In this document: positions 1-6,746 of the stretch, piece by piece
How positions within the stretch are numbered: position 1 is the first letter of the stretch
Layout of the letters: each line of letters opens with the position of its first letter
Notes under the pieces: model-generated
The model's input: only the letters and a program-made list of their open reading frames with translations
The model's database searches: none
What the model was told of the DNA's origin: nothing
NCBI GenBank assembly: GCA_021787255.1
Contig: JAJYMD010000421.1
Coordinates: 1-10,774 of the forward strand
Direction: 5' to 3'
Source of the DNA: Actinomycetes bacterium
GTDB taxonomy: Bacteria > Actinomycetota > Acidimicrobiia > Acidimicrobiales > RAAP-2
DNA length: 10,774 nt
Made by a program: the position numbers and the translations under genes

Positions 1-477
1 GGCGGCGGTATCGTGCCGATCGCCGCCGTGACCGCGCTGCCCGAGCTCGACGCGGGCGCAGATCGCGCGATCGGCCATTACACGCACGAGAAGAACCCGC
101 TGCTCGCGTGCGCGGCGCTCACGACCATCGAGATCATCGAGCGTGACGGTCTCGTCGCACGCGCCGCGGCGCTCGGTGAGCTCGCCGGGCGGCGCCTCGC
201 CGAGCTGAAGACGGCCCATCGGCTGATCGGCCATGTCCGGAACAAGGGGCTCCTGATGGGGATCGAGCTCGTCAGGGACCGCGCGTCCAAAGAGCGTGCC
301 ACCGACGAGGCCGACGCCGTGCTCTACCGCTGCCTCGAGCTCGGGCTCAGCTACAAGACGACGATGGGGAACGTCTTGACCTTGACGCCGCCGCTCGTCG
401 TCGAGGAGCACGAGCTCGAGCGCGCCTTCGAGATCCTCGACCAAGCGATCTCCGAGATCGAGACCACGCGCCGCTGA
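1..477 (+). CDS. Class III PLP-dependent aminotransferase/lyase, C-terminal part (5' end outside window)
   Basis: The reading frame is open from the first base and ends with TGA at 475-477, giving 158 residues. It begins GGGIVPIAAV, which matches the glycine-rich stretch just after the catalytic PLP lysine in class III (GABA-aminotransferase-like) enzymes, so the lysine and roughly 270 residues lie outside the window. Further family features are GHYTHEKNPL (the Thr/His loop near PLP), a VRNKGLLMGIELV strand and a closing LTPPLVV segment. The substrate cannot be read from this part. The next genes import 2-AEP-like phosphonates, so candidates are a 2-AEP transaminase or PbfA, the (R)-1-hydroxy-2-aminoethylphosphonate ammonia-lyase, which belongs to this fold. 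GABA, dialkylglycine or other amine substrates remain possible. The GTG at 13 is internal and is not a start. Confidence 0.85.
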   Translation, partial: GGGIVPIAAVTALPELDAGADRAIGHYTHEKNPLLACAALTTIEIIERDGLVARAAALGELAGRRLAELKTAHRLIGHVRNKGLLMGIELVRDRASKERATDEADAVLYRCLELGLSYKTTMGNVLTLTPPLVVEEHELERAFEILDQAISEIETTRR

Positions 478-482
478 GCCTG

Positions 483-529
483 GCCCGGCCGTCCGCCTGC
501 TGCAGCGCAGCCCAGCTCGAGCGCCGGGC
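483..529 (+). terminator. Possible hairpin after the aminotransferase gene
   Basis: GCCCGGC (483-489) and GCCGGGC (523-529) are perfect 7-bp complements. The 33-nt loop contains a further palindrome, GCTGCAGC. It lies directly after the stop codon, where a terminator would be expected. There is no T-run after it, so this could simply be chance pairing in GC-rich DNA. Confidence 0.25.
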
Positions 530-536
530 AGGAGCG

Positions 537-565
537 TTGACTCGTCGAGAGGATGAACGTAAGGT
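537..565 (+). promoter_or_regulatory. Possible -35/-10 promoter overlapping the Pho box
   Basis: TTGACT (537-542) is followed after exactly 17 nt by TAAGGT (560-565), which fits the actinobacterial TANNNT -10 pattern. The -10 lies on the first two Pho-box units. If this promoter is real, PhoP binding would interfere with it rather than activate it. The activated start would then have to lie further downstream, between the box and the GTG at 685. Tentative. Confidence 0.25.
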
Positions 566-611
566 GAACGGAAAGTGAACGTGGGGTAAACCAGGTGACC
601 GGATGGTGAAC
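553..611 (+). promoter_or_regulatory. Pho box (PhoP operator), six 11-nt direct-repeat units upstream of the PiT gene
   Basis: GTGAAC-like hexamers start at 553 (ATGAAC), 564 (GTGAAC), 575 (GTGAAC) and 586 (GTAAAC), exactly 11 nt apart. A second pair starts at 595 (GTGACC) and 606 (GTGAAC), again 11 nt apart but shifted 2 nt out of phase with the first four. Read on the other strand the units are GTTCAC-like, the known PhoP (RegX3-like) direct-repeat unit of actinobacteria. The position 74 nt before a phosphate permease gene fits activation under phosphate limitation. The pattern is read directly; the regulator is inferred from family knowledge. Confidence 0.85.
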
Positions 612-684
612 TCGTGGGAGCGAGGAGACGAAGCGCCGGGTGCGTCGGGCGCCACCCCACGGGCCAAGACGGGGAGATGCCGAC

Positions 685-1650
685 GTGGCGGACGCGCTGA
701 TCGTGGTGGCGGCCGCCTTCGCGGTCGTCGCCGGCGCCAACGACGGCAGCTCGATGCTCTCGGCCGGGGTCCGCGTCCCTGGGCTGCGACCGGTGTGGAG
801 CCTGGCCATTCTGCTCGCCGCGATCGTCGTCGGGCCCTGGGCGCTGTTCGGGACCCGGGTGGCGACGACCTTCGCGCACCAGCTCGTGCCCTTCCAGGGG
901 CCGGAGGCCGACCGCGCGCTCCTGGTGGCCGCGGCGGCGTCGATGGTCGTCGTGTTCGCGCTCACCCGTGCAGGCCTGCCGACGAGCCTGACGCTGTCGC
1001 TGATCGGCGCCGTCACGGGAGCCGGGATCGGCGCGGACCTGCCGGTCCGCCTCGGCGTGCTGGTCACGATCCTCGCCTTCGGCCTGTGCGCTCCACTGGT
1101 CGCGGCCGCGGTCGCGTACGGTGCGTCCCGCTGGCTCAGCCGCTCGCTGAGCGGCAGGCGTGTGAGCACACGGTTGCGCCACCTGCACATCGGCGCGTTC
1201 TCGCTCCAGTGCCTCGCGTACTCGGCGAACGGCGGCCAGAAGATGCTCGCCGTCTTCGCGCTCACCGCGGGAGCGACGTCTTCGGGCATGGTTCGCGACC
1301 CCTGGTGGCTCGCGCTCTCCGTCGCCGGGCTGTTCGCGCTGGGTGTCGCGCTCGGCTTGCGCAAGGTGAGCGCGAAGGTCGGCACGGGCATCCTCGCGGT
1401 GCACCTCAGGCACGCGGTCGTCGCCGAGCTGTGCACCTTCGCGCTGGTGATGGCAGCGGGCCTCGGGGGGGTGCCGGTGACGGCGAGCCAGTCCCTCGCC
1501 GGGGGGCTCGTCGGTGCGGGCGCCAGCGAGTCCCGCTCCCGTGTGCGCTGGCCGGTCGTGGGAAGACTGGTCGGCGCATGGGTGGTCACGCTGCCCGCGA
1601 GCGTCGGACTGGCTGCTCTGGCGAGCGCGCTGTGGCGGTTGGCGTCGTGA
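685..1650 (+). CDS. pit: PiT-family inorganic phosphate permease
   Basis: A 321-residue hydrophobic membrane protein, predicted to import phosphate with a coupling ion. The two PiT signature halves are visible: GANDGSS at residues 17-23 in the first helix and NGGQKML at 182-188. The family's conserved V-T-x-x-Q-S segment appears as PVTASQSLAGG near 264-274, and a GVALGLRKVS-like stretch lies between. It is shorter than the large two-domain PiT proteins and has Ser where many members have Asn in the first motif. The GTG at 685 is preferred because GGGGAG (671-676) lies 8 nt upstream and the first helix follows at once. An in-frame GTG at 640 would add 15 polar residues with a poorer ribosome site. 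The DUF47 gene follows after 16 nt, the usual arrangement for phosphate-specific PiT. A clear Pho box lies upstream. Confidence 0.9.
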   Translation: MADALIVVAAAFAVVAGANDGSSMLSAGVRVPGLRPVWSLAILLAAIVVGPWALFGTRVATTFAHQLVPFQGPEADRALLVAAAASMVVVFALTRAGLPTSLTLSLIGAVTGAGIGADLPVRLGVLVTILAFGLCAPLVAAAVAYGASRWLSRSLSGRRVSTRLRHLHIGAFSLQCLAYSANGGQKMLAVFALTAGATSSGMVRDPWWLALSVAGLFALGVALGLRKVSAKVGTGILAVHLRHAVVAELCTFALVMAAGLGGVPVTASQSLAGGLVGAGASESRSRVRWPVVGRLVGAWVVTLPASVGLAALASALWRLAS

Positions 1651-1666
1651 TCGGGAGCCTCGCGCG

Positions 1667-2332
1667 GTGAGCGTCGTCCGGCGCCAGCGGCTGGCCGTGG
1701 GGGTGGCCCGCTTCGCGAGGGACCTGGCGGGGCGCAGCTCGTCTCGGCTCCTCACACTGCTCGTGGACCAGCTCGATGCCACCTCCCTCGGGGTCACGCT
1801 GGTCTCGCGGCTTGCCGCCGGGGAGGTGTCGCCCGCGCAGGCACGCGACGAGATGCGCGAGCTCGAGCATGCCGGCGACGACTCGCGTGCCGAGCTGGTC
1901 GGCCACATCGGGAGGGTGCTGAGCACCCCGATCGACCCCGAGGACCTCTTCCGCCTCTCGCGCTCGATCGACGACGTGCTCGACAACCTCCGCGACTTCG
2001 TGCGCGAGGTGGACCTGTACCACCCTGAGGACCTCGCGCTCGAGGCTCCGCTCATCCGTGCGCTGGCTGACGGCGTCGAGTCCATGCGCACAGCGGTTGC
2101 AGAGCTGCGTGCGCCTCGCGGCAACGCGCGTGAGGCGACGCTCGCCACGCGCAAGGCGGCAGGCGGGACTCGCCGCCTCTACCAGCAGCAAGTCGCGGCG
2201 CTGTTCGACCTTCCCCTCGACGCCGAGACCCTGAAGCACCGTGAGCTCCTCCGGCGGCTCGACGTCGTGGGACTTCGGCTCGGGGAGGCTGCCGACGCGC
2301 TCGCCGACGGCGCGCTCAAGCGGAGCCGCTGA
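1667..2332 (+). CDS. DUF47 / PhoU-like protein, partner of PiT permease
   Basis: A soluble, largely alpha-helical protein of 221 residues. It shows the pattern of the DUF47 (PhoU-divergent, YkaA-like) family: a helix with LLTLLVDQLDAT, then EMRELEHAGDDSRAELVGHI at about residues 60-80, then the conserved DPEDLFRLSRSIDDVLDNL at about 90-108. The E/D-rich helix bundle is known from PhoU proteins to bind metal. DUF47 proteins are regularly encoded next to PiT transporters and are thought to control them, which fits the 16-nt spacing here. The GTG at 1667 was chosen because the domain begins shortly after it and GGGAG (1653-1657) lies upstream. Extending the frame back to 1514 would place it inside the permease gene and give a Trp-rich, non-family N-terminus. 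Confidence 0.88.
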   Translation: MSVVRRQRLAVGVARFARDLAGRSSSRLLTLLVDQLDATSLGVTLVSRLAAGEVSPAQARDEMRELEHAGDDSRAELVGHIGRVLSTPIDPEDLFRLSRSIDDVLDNLRDFVREVDLYHPEDLALEAPLIRALADGVESMRTAVAELRAPRGNAREATLATRKAAGGTRRLYQQQVAALFDLPLDAETLKHRELLRRLDVVGLRLGEAADALADGALKRSR

Positions 2333-2392
2333 GCCTCCTCGGGTCCGTGGGCAACGGCCGGAGAGGGCCTGAGCGGCCCGGCGACCGCCTCC

Positions 2393-2436
2393 GTGAACGG
2401 CCGGTGACGTGCAAGTGAACGCAGGGTGATCACGGC
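2393..2436 (+). promoter_or_regulatory. Pho box (PhoP operator), four 11-nt units upstream of phnS
   Basis: Hexamers GTGAAC (2393), GTGACG (2404), GTGAAC (2415) and GTGATC (2426) are spaced exactly 11 nt apart, the same unit and period as the box at 553-611. It lies 116 nt before the phnS start, so the phosphonate importer is very likely part of the phosphate-starvation regulon. The 219-nt gap between DUF47 and phnS otherwise holds the palindrome at 2445-2460 and no gene I can support. Confidence 0.85.
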
Positions 2437-2444
2437 GAGGCTCC

Positions 2445-2460
2445 ATAGCCTGCGGGCTAT
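2445..2460 (+). promoter_or_regulatory. Perfect palindrome with a possible -10 box, just after the phnS Pho box
   Basis: ATAGCC (2445-2450), TGCG and GGCTAT (2455-2460) form a perfect 6-bp inverted repeat. TAGCCT (2446-2451) inside it fits a TANNNT -10 element placed about 15 nt after the last Pho-box unit starts to end, the expected place for a PhoP-activated promoter. It could instead be a second regulator's site or a 5'-leader hairpin. Confidence 0.35.
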
Positions 2461-2551
2461 CGTCGGCATGGCTCGATCGCCATCACGCGCCAGGTTGCCA
2501 CGGGTTGACAATAGGCAGTGCGAACGAGCCCGATCGAAGGGGGGCCATGTC

Positions 2552-3604
2552 ATGCGAAGTCGGTGGTTGCGTCTGCAGTTGGCAGGAGTCGCAGCGCTCC
2601 TGTTGGGGGCGTCGGGATCATTGGTCGGCTGGTCGCCGAGCGGTGCTTCGACGTCCAGTCTCGGGTCGTCCGTGACGATCTACGAGGCGACAGGCGCCGA
2701 ACCCTGGTTCAACGCGGAGTTTGCGCAGTTCGAGAGCAAGTACCATGTCCACGTCAACATCGTGGACACAGGGAGCGGGGCGCTCACCAGCCGGGCCCTT
2801 CTCGAGAAAGCGCACCCGCAGGCCGACGTCCTCGTGGCGCTTCCTCCCTTCATCGAGGAGGCGGCGGAGAAGGGCATCCTCGCCCCGACCCATTTCGCGG
2901 ACGAGAGGACAGCCCAGCCGACGACAGGCCACGGGTACTGGTACGCGCTGATCAACAACTACGAGAACTTCATCTACAACCCGACGCTCGTGAAGCCGGC
3001 GCCCACCACCTGGAAGGACCTTCTGACAAAGAGGTTCGCCGGCAAGATCAGCTACTCGAACCCGACCACCGCCGGTGACGGCTTCGCGGTCCTCTGGGTG
3101 CTCCAACAGGAGTACGGGCTGAGTGACGCGCTGAAGTACTTGAAGCAGCTCGAGGCCAACGTGTCGGCCCACCCGCCGGGCACCGGCGCCCAGGACGCGC
3201 TCGTGAGCAAGGGCGAGGACCTCGTCGCGAACGGCGACGTCCAGATGGACCTGTCCGATGCCCATCACGGAGACAACATCAAGGTCTGGTTCCCCGAGGA
3301 CACAAAGGGCCAGAAAGAGACCTTCTCGGACCCGTATGCCGCGGGGCTCGTCAAGAACGCGCCGAACGCCGCGGCTGGCAAGGCGCTGTTGAACTTCCTG
3401 TTCTCCACAAGCGCACAGGACCAGATCCCGTCGCTGTGCTTCGGACTGCCGGGCCGCGTGAACGTGCATCCGAAGTCCGCGGTGTACACGGAGTGGAAGA
3501 ACCTGCTGAAGGGTGTGAAGATCTTCCCCGTGACATGGAAGCAGGTCGTGAAGGAGCAGGCCTCGCTGCTCAAGGACTGGAGCACGCAGGTCGAAGGGGC
3601 TTGA
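2552..3604 (+). CDS. phnS: 2-aminoethylphosphonate-type ABC transporter substrate-binding protein
   Basis: A 350-residue extracytoplasmic solute-binding protein of the iron/putrescine/phosphonate binding-protein fold. It resembles Salmonella PhnS as I recall it along most of its length: SVTIYEAT (from residue 40), DTGSGALTSR, HPQADVLVALPPFIEEA, NNYENFIYN (135-143), GDGFAVLW (175-182), ANGDVQMDL (226-234) and a late KALLNFLFSTSAQ helix. The ligand is probably 2-AEP or a close aminophosphonate. The ATG at 2552 has AAGGGGGG (2537-2544) 7 nt upstream and gives a Sec-type signal peptide (basic start, hydrophobic core about residues 9-28, probable cleavage near 35). There is no lipobox cysteine, which is unusual for a binding protein in a Gram-positive-type cell. 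It heads an operon-like run with phnT, phnU and phnV, and a Pho box lies upstream. Confidence 0.88.
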   Translation: MRSRWLRLQLAGVAALLLGASGSLVGWSPSGASTSSLGSSVTIYEATGAEPWFNAEFAQFESKYHVHVNIVDTGSGALTSRALLEKAHPQADVLVALPPFIEEAAEKGILAPTHFADERTAQPTTGHGYWYALINNYENFIYNPTLVKPAPTTWKDLLTKRFAGKISYSNPTTAGDGFAVLWVLQQEYGLSDALKYLKQLEANVSAHPPGTGAQDALVSKGEDLVANGDVQMDLSDAHHGDNIKVWFPEDTKGQKETFSDPYAAGLVKNAPNAAAGKALLNFLFSTSAQDQIPSLCFGLPGRVNVHPKSAVYTEWKNLLKGVKIFPVTWKQVVKEQASLLKDWSTQVEGA

Positions 3605-3606
3605 CG

Positions 3607-4833
3607 GTGGCGTCTTCGGCGCACGTCGCCGAGACGGCCGACGCCGTGCCACCGGGCGCCGGTGGGGTCTCGGCCGTCGCTGCCGGCGTAGTCGGCGCGC
3701 CTGTGGCAGGGCGGCGCACGGAGCGCGCGCTGCGCTCCCGAGGCCGCGCCCGCGCCGCTGCCCATCACGCAACCGGCGTCTCCTTCGAGCAGGTGCAGGT
3801 CGCGTACAAGCGCACGGTGGTGCTCGAGGACTTCTGCCTCGGGGTCGAGCCCGGAGAATTCTTCGCGATGCTGGGTCCGAGCGGGTCGGGCAAGACGACG
3901 GCGCTCCGGGCGGTGGCAGGCTTCGTGAAGCTCACCTCCGGCCGTCTGCTCATCGGCAACCGGGACGTTGCGATGCTGCCCCCCTACCGCAGGGACGTGG
4001 GCATGGTCTTCCAGCAGTACGCACTGTTCCCGCACATGACCGTCGAGGAGAACGTTCGGTTCGGGCTGACGGCGCGTCACTGGAAGCGGGCCCGTGCCAA
4101 CGAGCGCGTCGCGGAGGTGCTGTCCCTCGTCGGCATGGGAGCCTACGGGGGCCGTCAGCCCCGCGAGCTGTCCGGCGGCCAGCAGCAGCGTGTGGCGATC
4201 GCTCGCGCGCTGGCGGTGGAGCCGAAGGTGCTGCTCTTGGACGAGCCGCTCTCCGCGCTCGACGCGCAGCTGCGGATCGGCATGCGCGAGGAGCTCGCAG
4301 CGCTCCACGCGAGGCTGCCGGACCAGACGATCCTCTACGTCACCCACGACCAGGAGGAGGCCATGCAGCTCGCCGACCGGGTCGCAGTCCTCCACGACGG
4401 CCAGCTGGTCGAGGTCGGCACGCCTCGCGAGCTCTACGAGCGACCGCGCAGGCGCTTCACCGCCGGCTTCGTCGGCGTGACGAACCTCCTCGAGGTCGAA
4501 GCGCTGCCCGAGACGTTCGCCGCGACACGCGTGCGCGTGCGGTTGGGTGCGGCCGAGATCGTCGCGATCGCGCACGAGCGTCCTCGGCCGGGAACCGGCC
4601 TTTTGTGCCTGCGTCCCGCTCACCTGCACTTCGATCGTCCTGGCGCGCAGAACCACGTCTCGGGCACGGTCCGGGAGGTCTCCTGGCGCGGGCCGACGCT
4701 CCACGTCGTGGTCGCCGTCGGGGACCAGTCGGTGAAGGTCGACGTCCAAGCCCACGCACCGTGCCCGGCCGTCGGGGACACGGCCGACATCGGCTTCAGC
4801 GTGGACGCGGCCGTGCTCCTCGATCCCGAGTGA
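3607..4833 (+). CDS. phnT: Phosphonate (2-AEP-type) ABC transporter ATP-binding protein
   Basis: A 408-residue ATPase that would power uptake through PhnU and PhnV. Walker A GPSGSGKTT starts at residue 90, the Q-loop is in MVFQQYALFPH, the signature LSGGQQQR is at 188-195, Walker B LLLDEP begins at 209, and the switch histidine is in VTHDQEEAMQLADR. A C-terminal TOBE-like region of about 100 residues (LRPAHLHF...) follows, as in the CUT1/PotA-like group that contains PhnT. The GTG at 3607 lies 2 nt after the phnS stop, with AAGGGG (3594-3599) 7 nt upstream, so the two are probably translationally coupled. This start gives an Ala/Gly/Arg-rich leader of about 57 residues ahead of the ATPase domain; no later start has a convincing ribosome site. 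Confidence 0.9.
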   Translation: MASSAHVAETADAVPPGAGGVSAVAAGVVGAPVAGRRTERALRSRGRARAAAHHATGVSFEQVQVAYKRTVVLEDFCLGVEPGEFFAMLGPSGSGKTTALRAVAGFVKLTSGRLLIGNRDVAMLPPYRRDVGMVFQQYALFPHMTVEENVRFGLTARHWKRARANERVAEVLSLVGMGAYGGRQPRELSGGQQQRVAIARALAVEPKVLLLDEPLSALDAQLRIGMREELAALHARLPDQTILYVTHDQEEAMQLADRVAVLHDGQLVEVGTPRELYERPRRRFTAGFVGVTNLLEVEALPETFAATRVRVRLGAAEIVAIAHERPRPGTGLLCLRPAHLHFDRPGAQNHVSGTVREVSWRGPTLHVVVAVGDQSVKVDVQAHAPCPAVGDTADIGFSVDAAVLLDPE

Positions 4834-4857
4834 CGTCGGGAACGGGCTCGTGAGGCG

Positions 4858-5781
4858 GTGACTCAGCTCGTCGCGACCCCCGACGTCGCCGCGCCTGCAC
4901 CGCAGCGCCCGGCACCATCTGTAAAGACGCGCAGTCGGGGAGCCCGCCTGCTGCGGTCCGTCGCCTCGATCGCGCCGCCGCTCGTCGTGCTCGGCTTGTC
5001 GTTCGTCTACCCGATCGTGTTGCTCGCTCGGCGATCGTTGTCGCCTTCCACAGGAACCGGATGGACCCTCAGCCAGTACCAGGGGCTCGCGCGCTCGGCG
5101 ATCTTCCTGCACTCGCTCGTCACGACGGTGGAGATCGCGGGCAGCGCGACCGTCGGCTGCGTCGTGCTCGGCCTCCTGCTCTCGCTCTCGCTCTCGTTCA
5201 TGGCGTTCCGAGGCGGCGGCATCATCGGCCGGCTGGTGGACGTGGTGATCGCGTTCCCCTCGTTCCTGATCGTCCTCGCCTTCATCTTCTTGTACGGCTC
5301 GACCGGCGCGGTGAACGTGGGCCTCGAGCACCTCTTCGGCCTGTCACAACCGCCGATCGGCTTCCTCTACTCTCCGGTGGGCTCGGTGTGCGCGGAGATC
5401 GTCTACTACACGCCGTTCGTGATGCGCCCGATGCTCGCGGCGTTCTCCCAGATGGACGAGCACCTGATCGAGGCAGCCGCGAACCTCGGAGCAAGACCGT
5501 GGCGAGTCGTCGCCCGCGTCGTGCTCCCCTACGGCGTCCCGAGCCTCCTCGCTGGCGGAAGCCTCGCGCTCGTGCTCACCGTGAACGAGTTCGGGATCAA
5601 TCTCTTTCTCGGGGCCAAGAGCGTCACCACGCTCCCTCTGCTCATCTACAGCTATGCGATCCTCCAGATCAACCTGCCGACGGCGGCCGCGATCGCGCTG
5701 GTGAACGCAGTGCTGTCGTTCGGCCTCTACGCGATCTACCGCTCGCTGACCGGGAAGGTGGTCCGTGCTCGTCTGGTCTAG
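4858..5781 (+). CDS. phnU: Phosphonate (2-AEP-type) ABC transporter permease subunit
   Basis: A 307-residue integral membrane protein of the binding-protein-dependent transport permease family. After a cytoplasmic leader of about 33 residues, TM1 spans about 36-57 (PPLVVLGLSFVYPIVLLA), and about five more hydrophobic segments follow. The cytoplasmic EAA coupling loop is visible as EAAANLGARPWRVVARVVLP from residue 205, which docks on PhnT. It begins 24 nt after phnT and overlaps phnV by 17 nt. The ribosome site for the GTG at 4858 is weak (GAGG only 2 nt away), so the exact start is less certain than the gene. The PhnU label rests on its place and on the PhnS-like binding protein; the fold alone would also fit thiamine, iron or putrescine importers. 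Confidence 0.87.
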   Translation: MTQLVATPDVAAPAPQRPAPSVKTRSRGARLLRSVASIAPPLVVLGLSFVYPIVLLARRSLSPSTGTGWTLSQYQGLARSAIFLHSLVTTVEIAGSATVGCVVLGLLLSLSLSFMAFRGGGIIGRLVDVVIAFPSFLIVLAFIFLYGSTGAVNVGLEHLFGLSQPPIGFLYSPVGSVCAEIVYYTPFVMRPMLAAFSQMDEHLIEAAANLGARPWRVVARVVLPYGVPSLLAGGSLALVLTVNEFGINLFLGAKSVTTLPLLIYSYAILQINLPTAAAIALVNAVLSFGLYAIYRSLTGKVVRARLV

Positions 5782-6559
5782 ACGCTGGCAGCGAGCCATC
5801 CGGGTGGTCACCCTCGCGGTGATCCTCCTCGTGTTCGTCCTCCCCTTCGTGGTGATCGTCGTCGCGAGCTTCGCCGGACAGTGGAACGGGGTGCTGCCCT
5901 CCGACATGGGCGTGCAGAATTACGTGCATCCCACAGCCGACGTGACCGGTGCCCTCGTCGTCAGCCTCGTCACGGCGTTCTCCGCCACGGTGGCCGCCAA
6001 CGTCTTCGGCGGCTGGGCCGCCCTGGTCGCTCGCAGGTTCGGTCGCGGAGTGCGCCGATCGCTCGACGTCGTGTACTTCATGCCGATCGCCGTGCCCTCG
6101 GTCGTGATCGGACTGAGCCTGCTCGTGGCCTACAGCGAGCCGCCGGTGGTGCTCGACGGCCAGGCGGTGCTCGTGATCATCGCCCACACCGTGATCATCA
6201 CGCCGTTCGCGTACAGCGCCATCTCCGCGGGCCTGGCCCAGCTCGACCCCGCCTACGAGCAGGTGGCCGGGAACCTCGGGGCGAGCCCGGCTCGTGTCCT
6301 GACGAGAGTGACCCTGCCGCTCGTGCTGCCGAGCGTCATGGCCGGCGCCGCGTTGTGCTTCGCGCTGTCCATCGGCGAGCTGGGCGCGACGTCGATGGTG
6401 TACCCGCCGACCTGGCAGACGATGCCCGTGAACATCTACAGCCTCGCCGAGCGCGGCTACTACCTCGGCGCCGCGGAGCTCTCGGTCGTGCTGCTCGCCA
6501 CGGCCCTCGTCGTGCTCGTCCTCAGCCTGCGCGTGCGGACCCGGGCCGTCGTGCGGTGA
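5765..6559 (+). CDS. phnV: Phosphonate (2-AEP-type) ABC transporter permease subunit
   Basis: A 264-residue membrane protein, the second permease of the importer. TM1 is at about 14-36 (VVTLAVILLVFVLPFVVIVV), several more hydrophobic segments follow, and the EAA-type loop reads EQVAGNLGASPARVLTRVTL from residue 165. The GTG at 5765 lies inside the end of phnU (17-nt overlap), with GGGAAGG (5752-5758) 6 nt upstream, so it is well supported and suggests coupled translation and a 1:1 PhnU:PhnV ratio. Separate PhnU and PhnV genes match the Salmonella PhnSTUV layout rather than the fused PhnU2 type. Confidence 0.87.
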   Translation: MLVWSRRWQRAIRVVTLAVILLVFVLPFVVIVVASFAGQWNGVLPSDMGVQNYVHPTADVTGALVVSLVTAFSATVAANVFGGWAALVARRFGRGVRRSLDVVYFMPIAVPSVVIGLSLLVAYSEPPVVLDGQAVLVIIAHTVIITPFAYSAISAGLAQLDPAYEQVAGNLGASPARVLTRVTLPLVLPSVMAGAALCFALSIGELGATSMVYPPTWQTMPVNIYSLAERGYYLGAAELSVVLLATALVVLVLSLRVRTRAVVR

Positions 6560-6746
6560 CAAAAGAGGGCGACCGGCCGAAGCCCCGAGCTCGCAGCGGG
6601 CGGGCGGCAACGCGAGCTTGCAGATCCGAAGCGCCAGAGCGTGGAGCGCGAGTCGTAAATGGCGGCCATCGACAAGTTCGGGTTGTCCAGCGACGCGCGC
6701 TGGAGCAAGGTTGACGTGAGGTGGCCGACGTGAAGGTGGACGTGAG
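6560..6746. other. 187-nt intergenic gap without a supported gene
   Basis: The gap separates the transport genes from the catabolic genes. It holds a weak inverted repeat, AGCTCGC (6588-6594) with GCGAGCT (6612-6618), without a T-run. It also holds an Arg-rich open frame of 52 codons (6556-6714) whose GTG overlaps the phnV stop in a GTGA; I do not accept it as a gene. No 11-nt GTGAAC series is present, so the aldehyde dehydrogenase genes either read through from phnS or use another control. Confidence 0.5.
6713..6745 (+). repeat. Three direct copies of GACGTGA just before the aldehyde dehydrogenase start
   Basis: GACGTGA occurs at 6713, 6727 and 6739, spaced 14 and 12 nt, ending one base before the ATG at 6747. 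Each copy contains a GTGA, so the region has several decoy GTG starts. The only ribosome-site candidate for the real start, AAGGTGG (6734-6740), lies inside the repeat. It is not a clean Pho box because the spacing is not 11 nt. Confidence 0.5.

Noticed and set aside
603..1670. 355-codon + frame overlapping the PiT gene in another frame
   Set aside because: Its product is Arg/Gly-rich with no membrane segments, while the PiT frame has full family motifs.
2365..2379. Terminator after the DUF47 gene (GGGCC-TGAGC-GGCCC)
   Set aside because: The stem is only 5 bp with no T-run; in DNA this GC-rich it is expected by chance.
2505..2534. Promoter with TTGACA at 2505-2510 upstream of phnS
   Set aside because: The -35 match is perfect but no TANNNT-like -10 lies at 16-19 nt, and it would leave only a very short leader.
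3265..5331. Very long minus-strand open frame (688 codons) opposite phnS, phnT and phnU
   Set aside because: It is Arg/His/Asp-rich with no recognisable domain, and it lies antisense to well-supported transport genes. Such frames are common in GC-rich DNA.
6556..6714. 52-codon frame starting in the phnV stop (GTGA overlap)
   Set aside because: The product is Arg/Ala-rich with no motif, and apart from the overlap it has no ribosome-site or codon support.
6710..6741. Third Pho box before the aldehyde dehydrogenase
   Set aside because: GTTGAC (6710) and GTGGCC (6721) are 11 nt apart, but the next unit GTGGAC (6736) is 15 nt on and the hexamers are poor.
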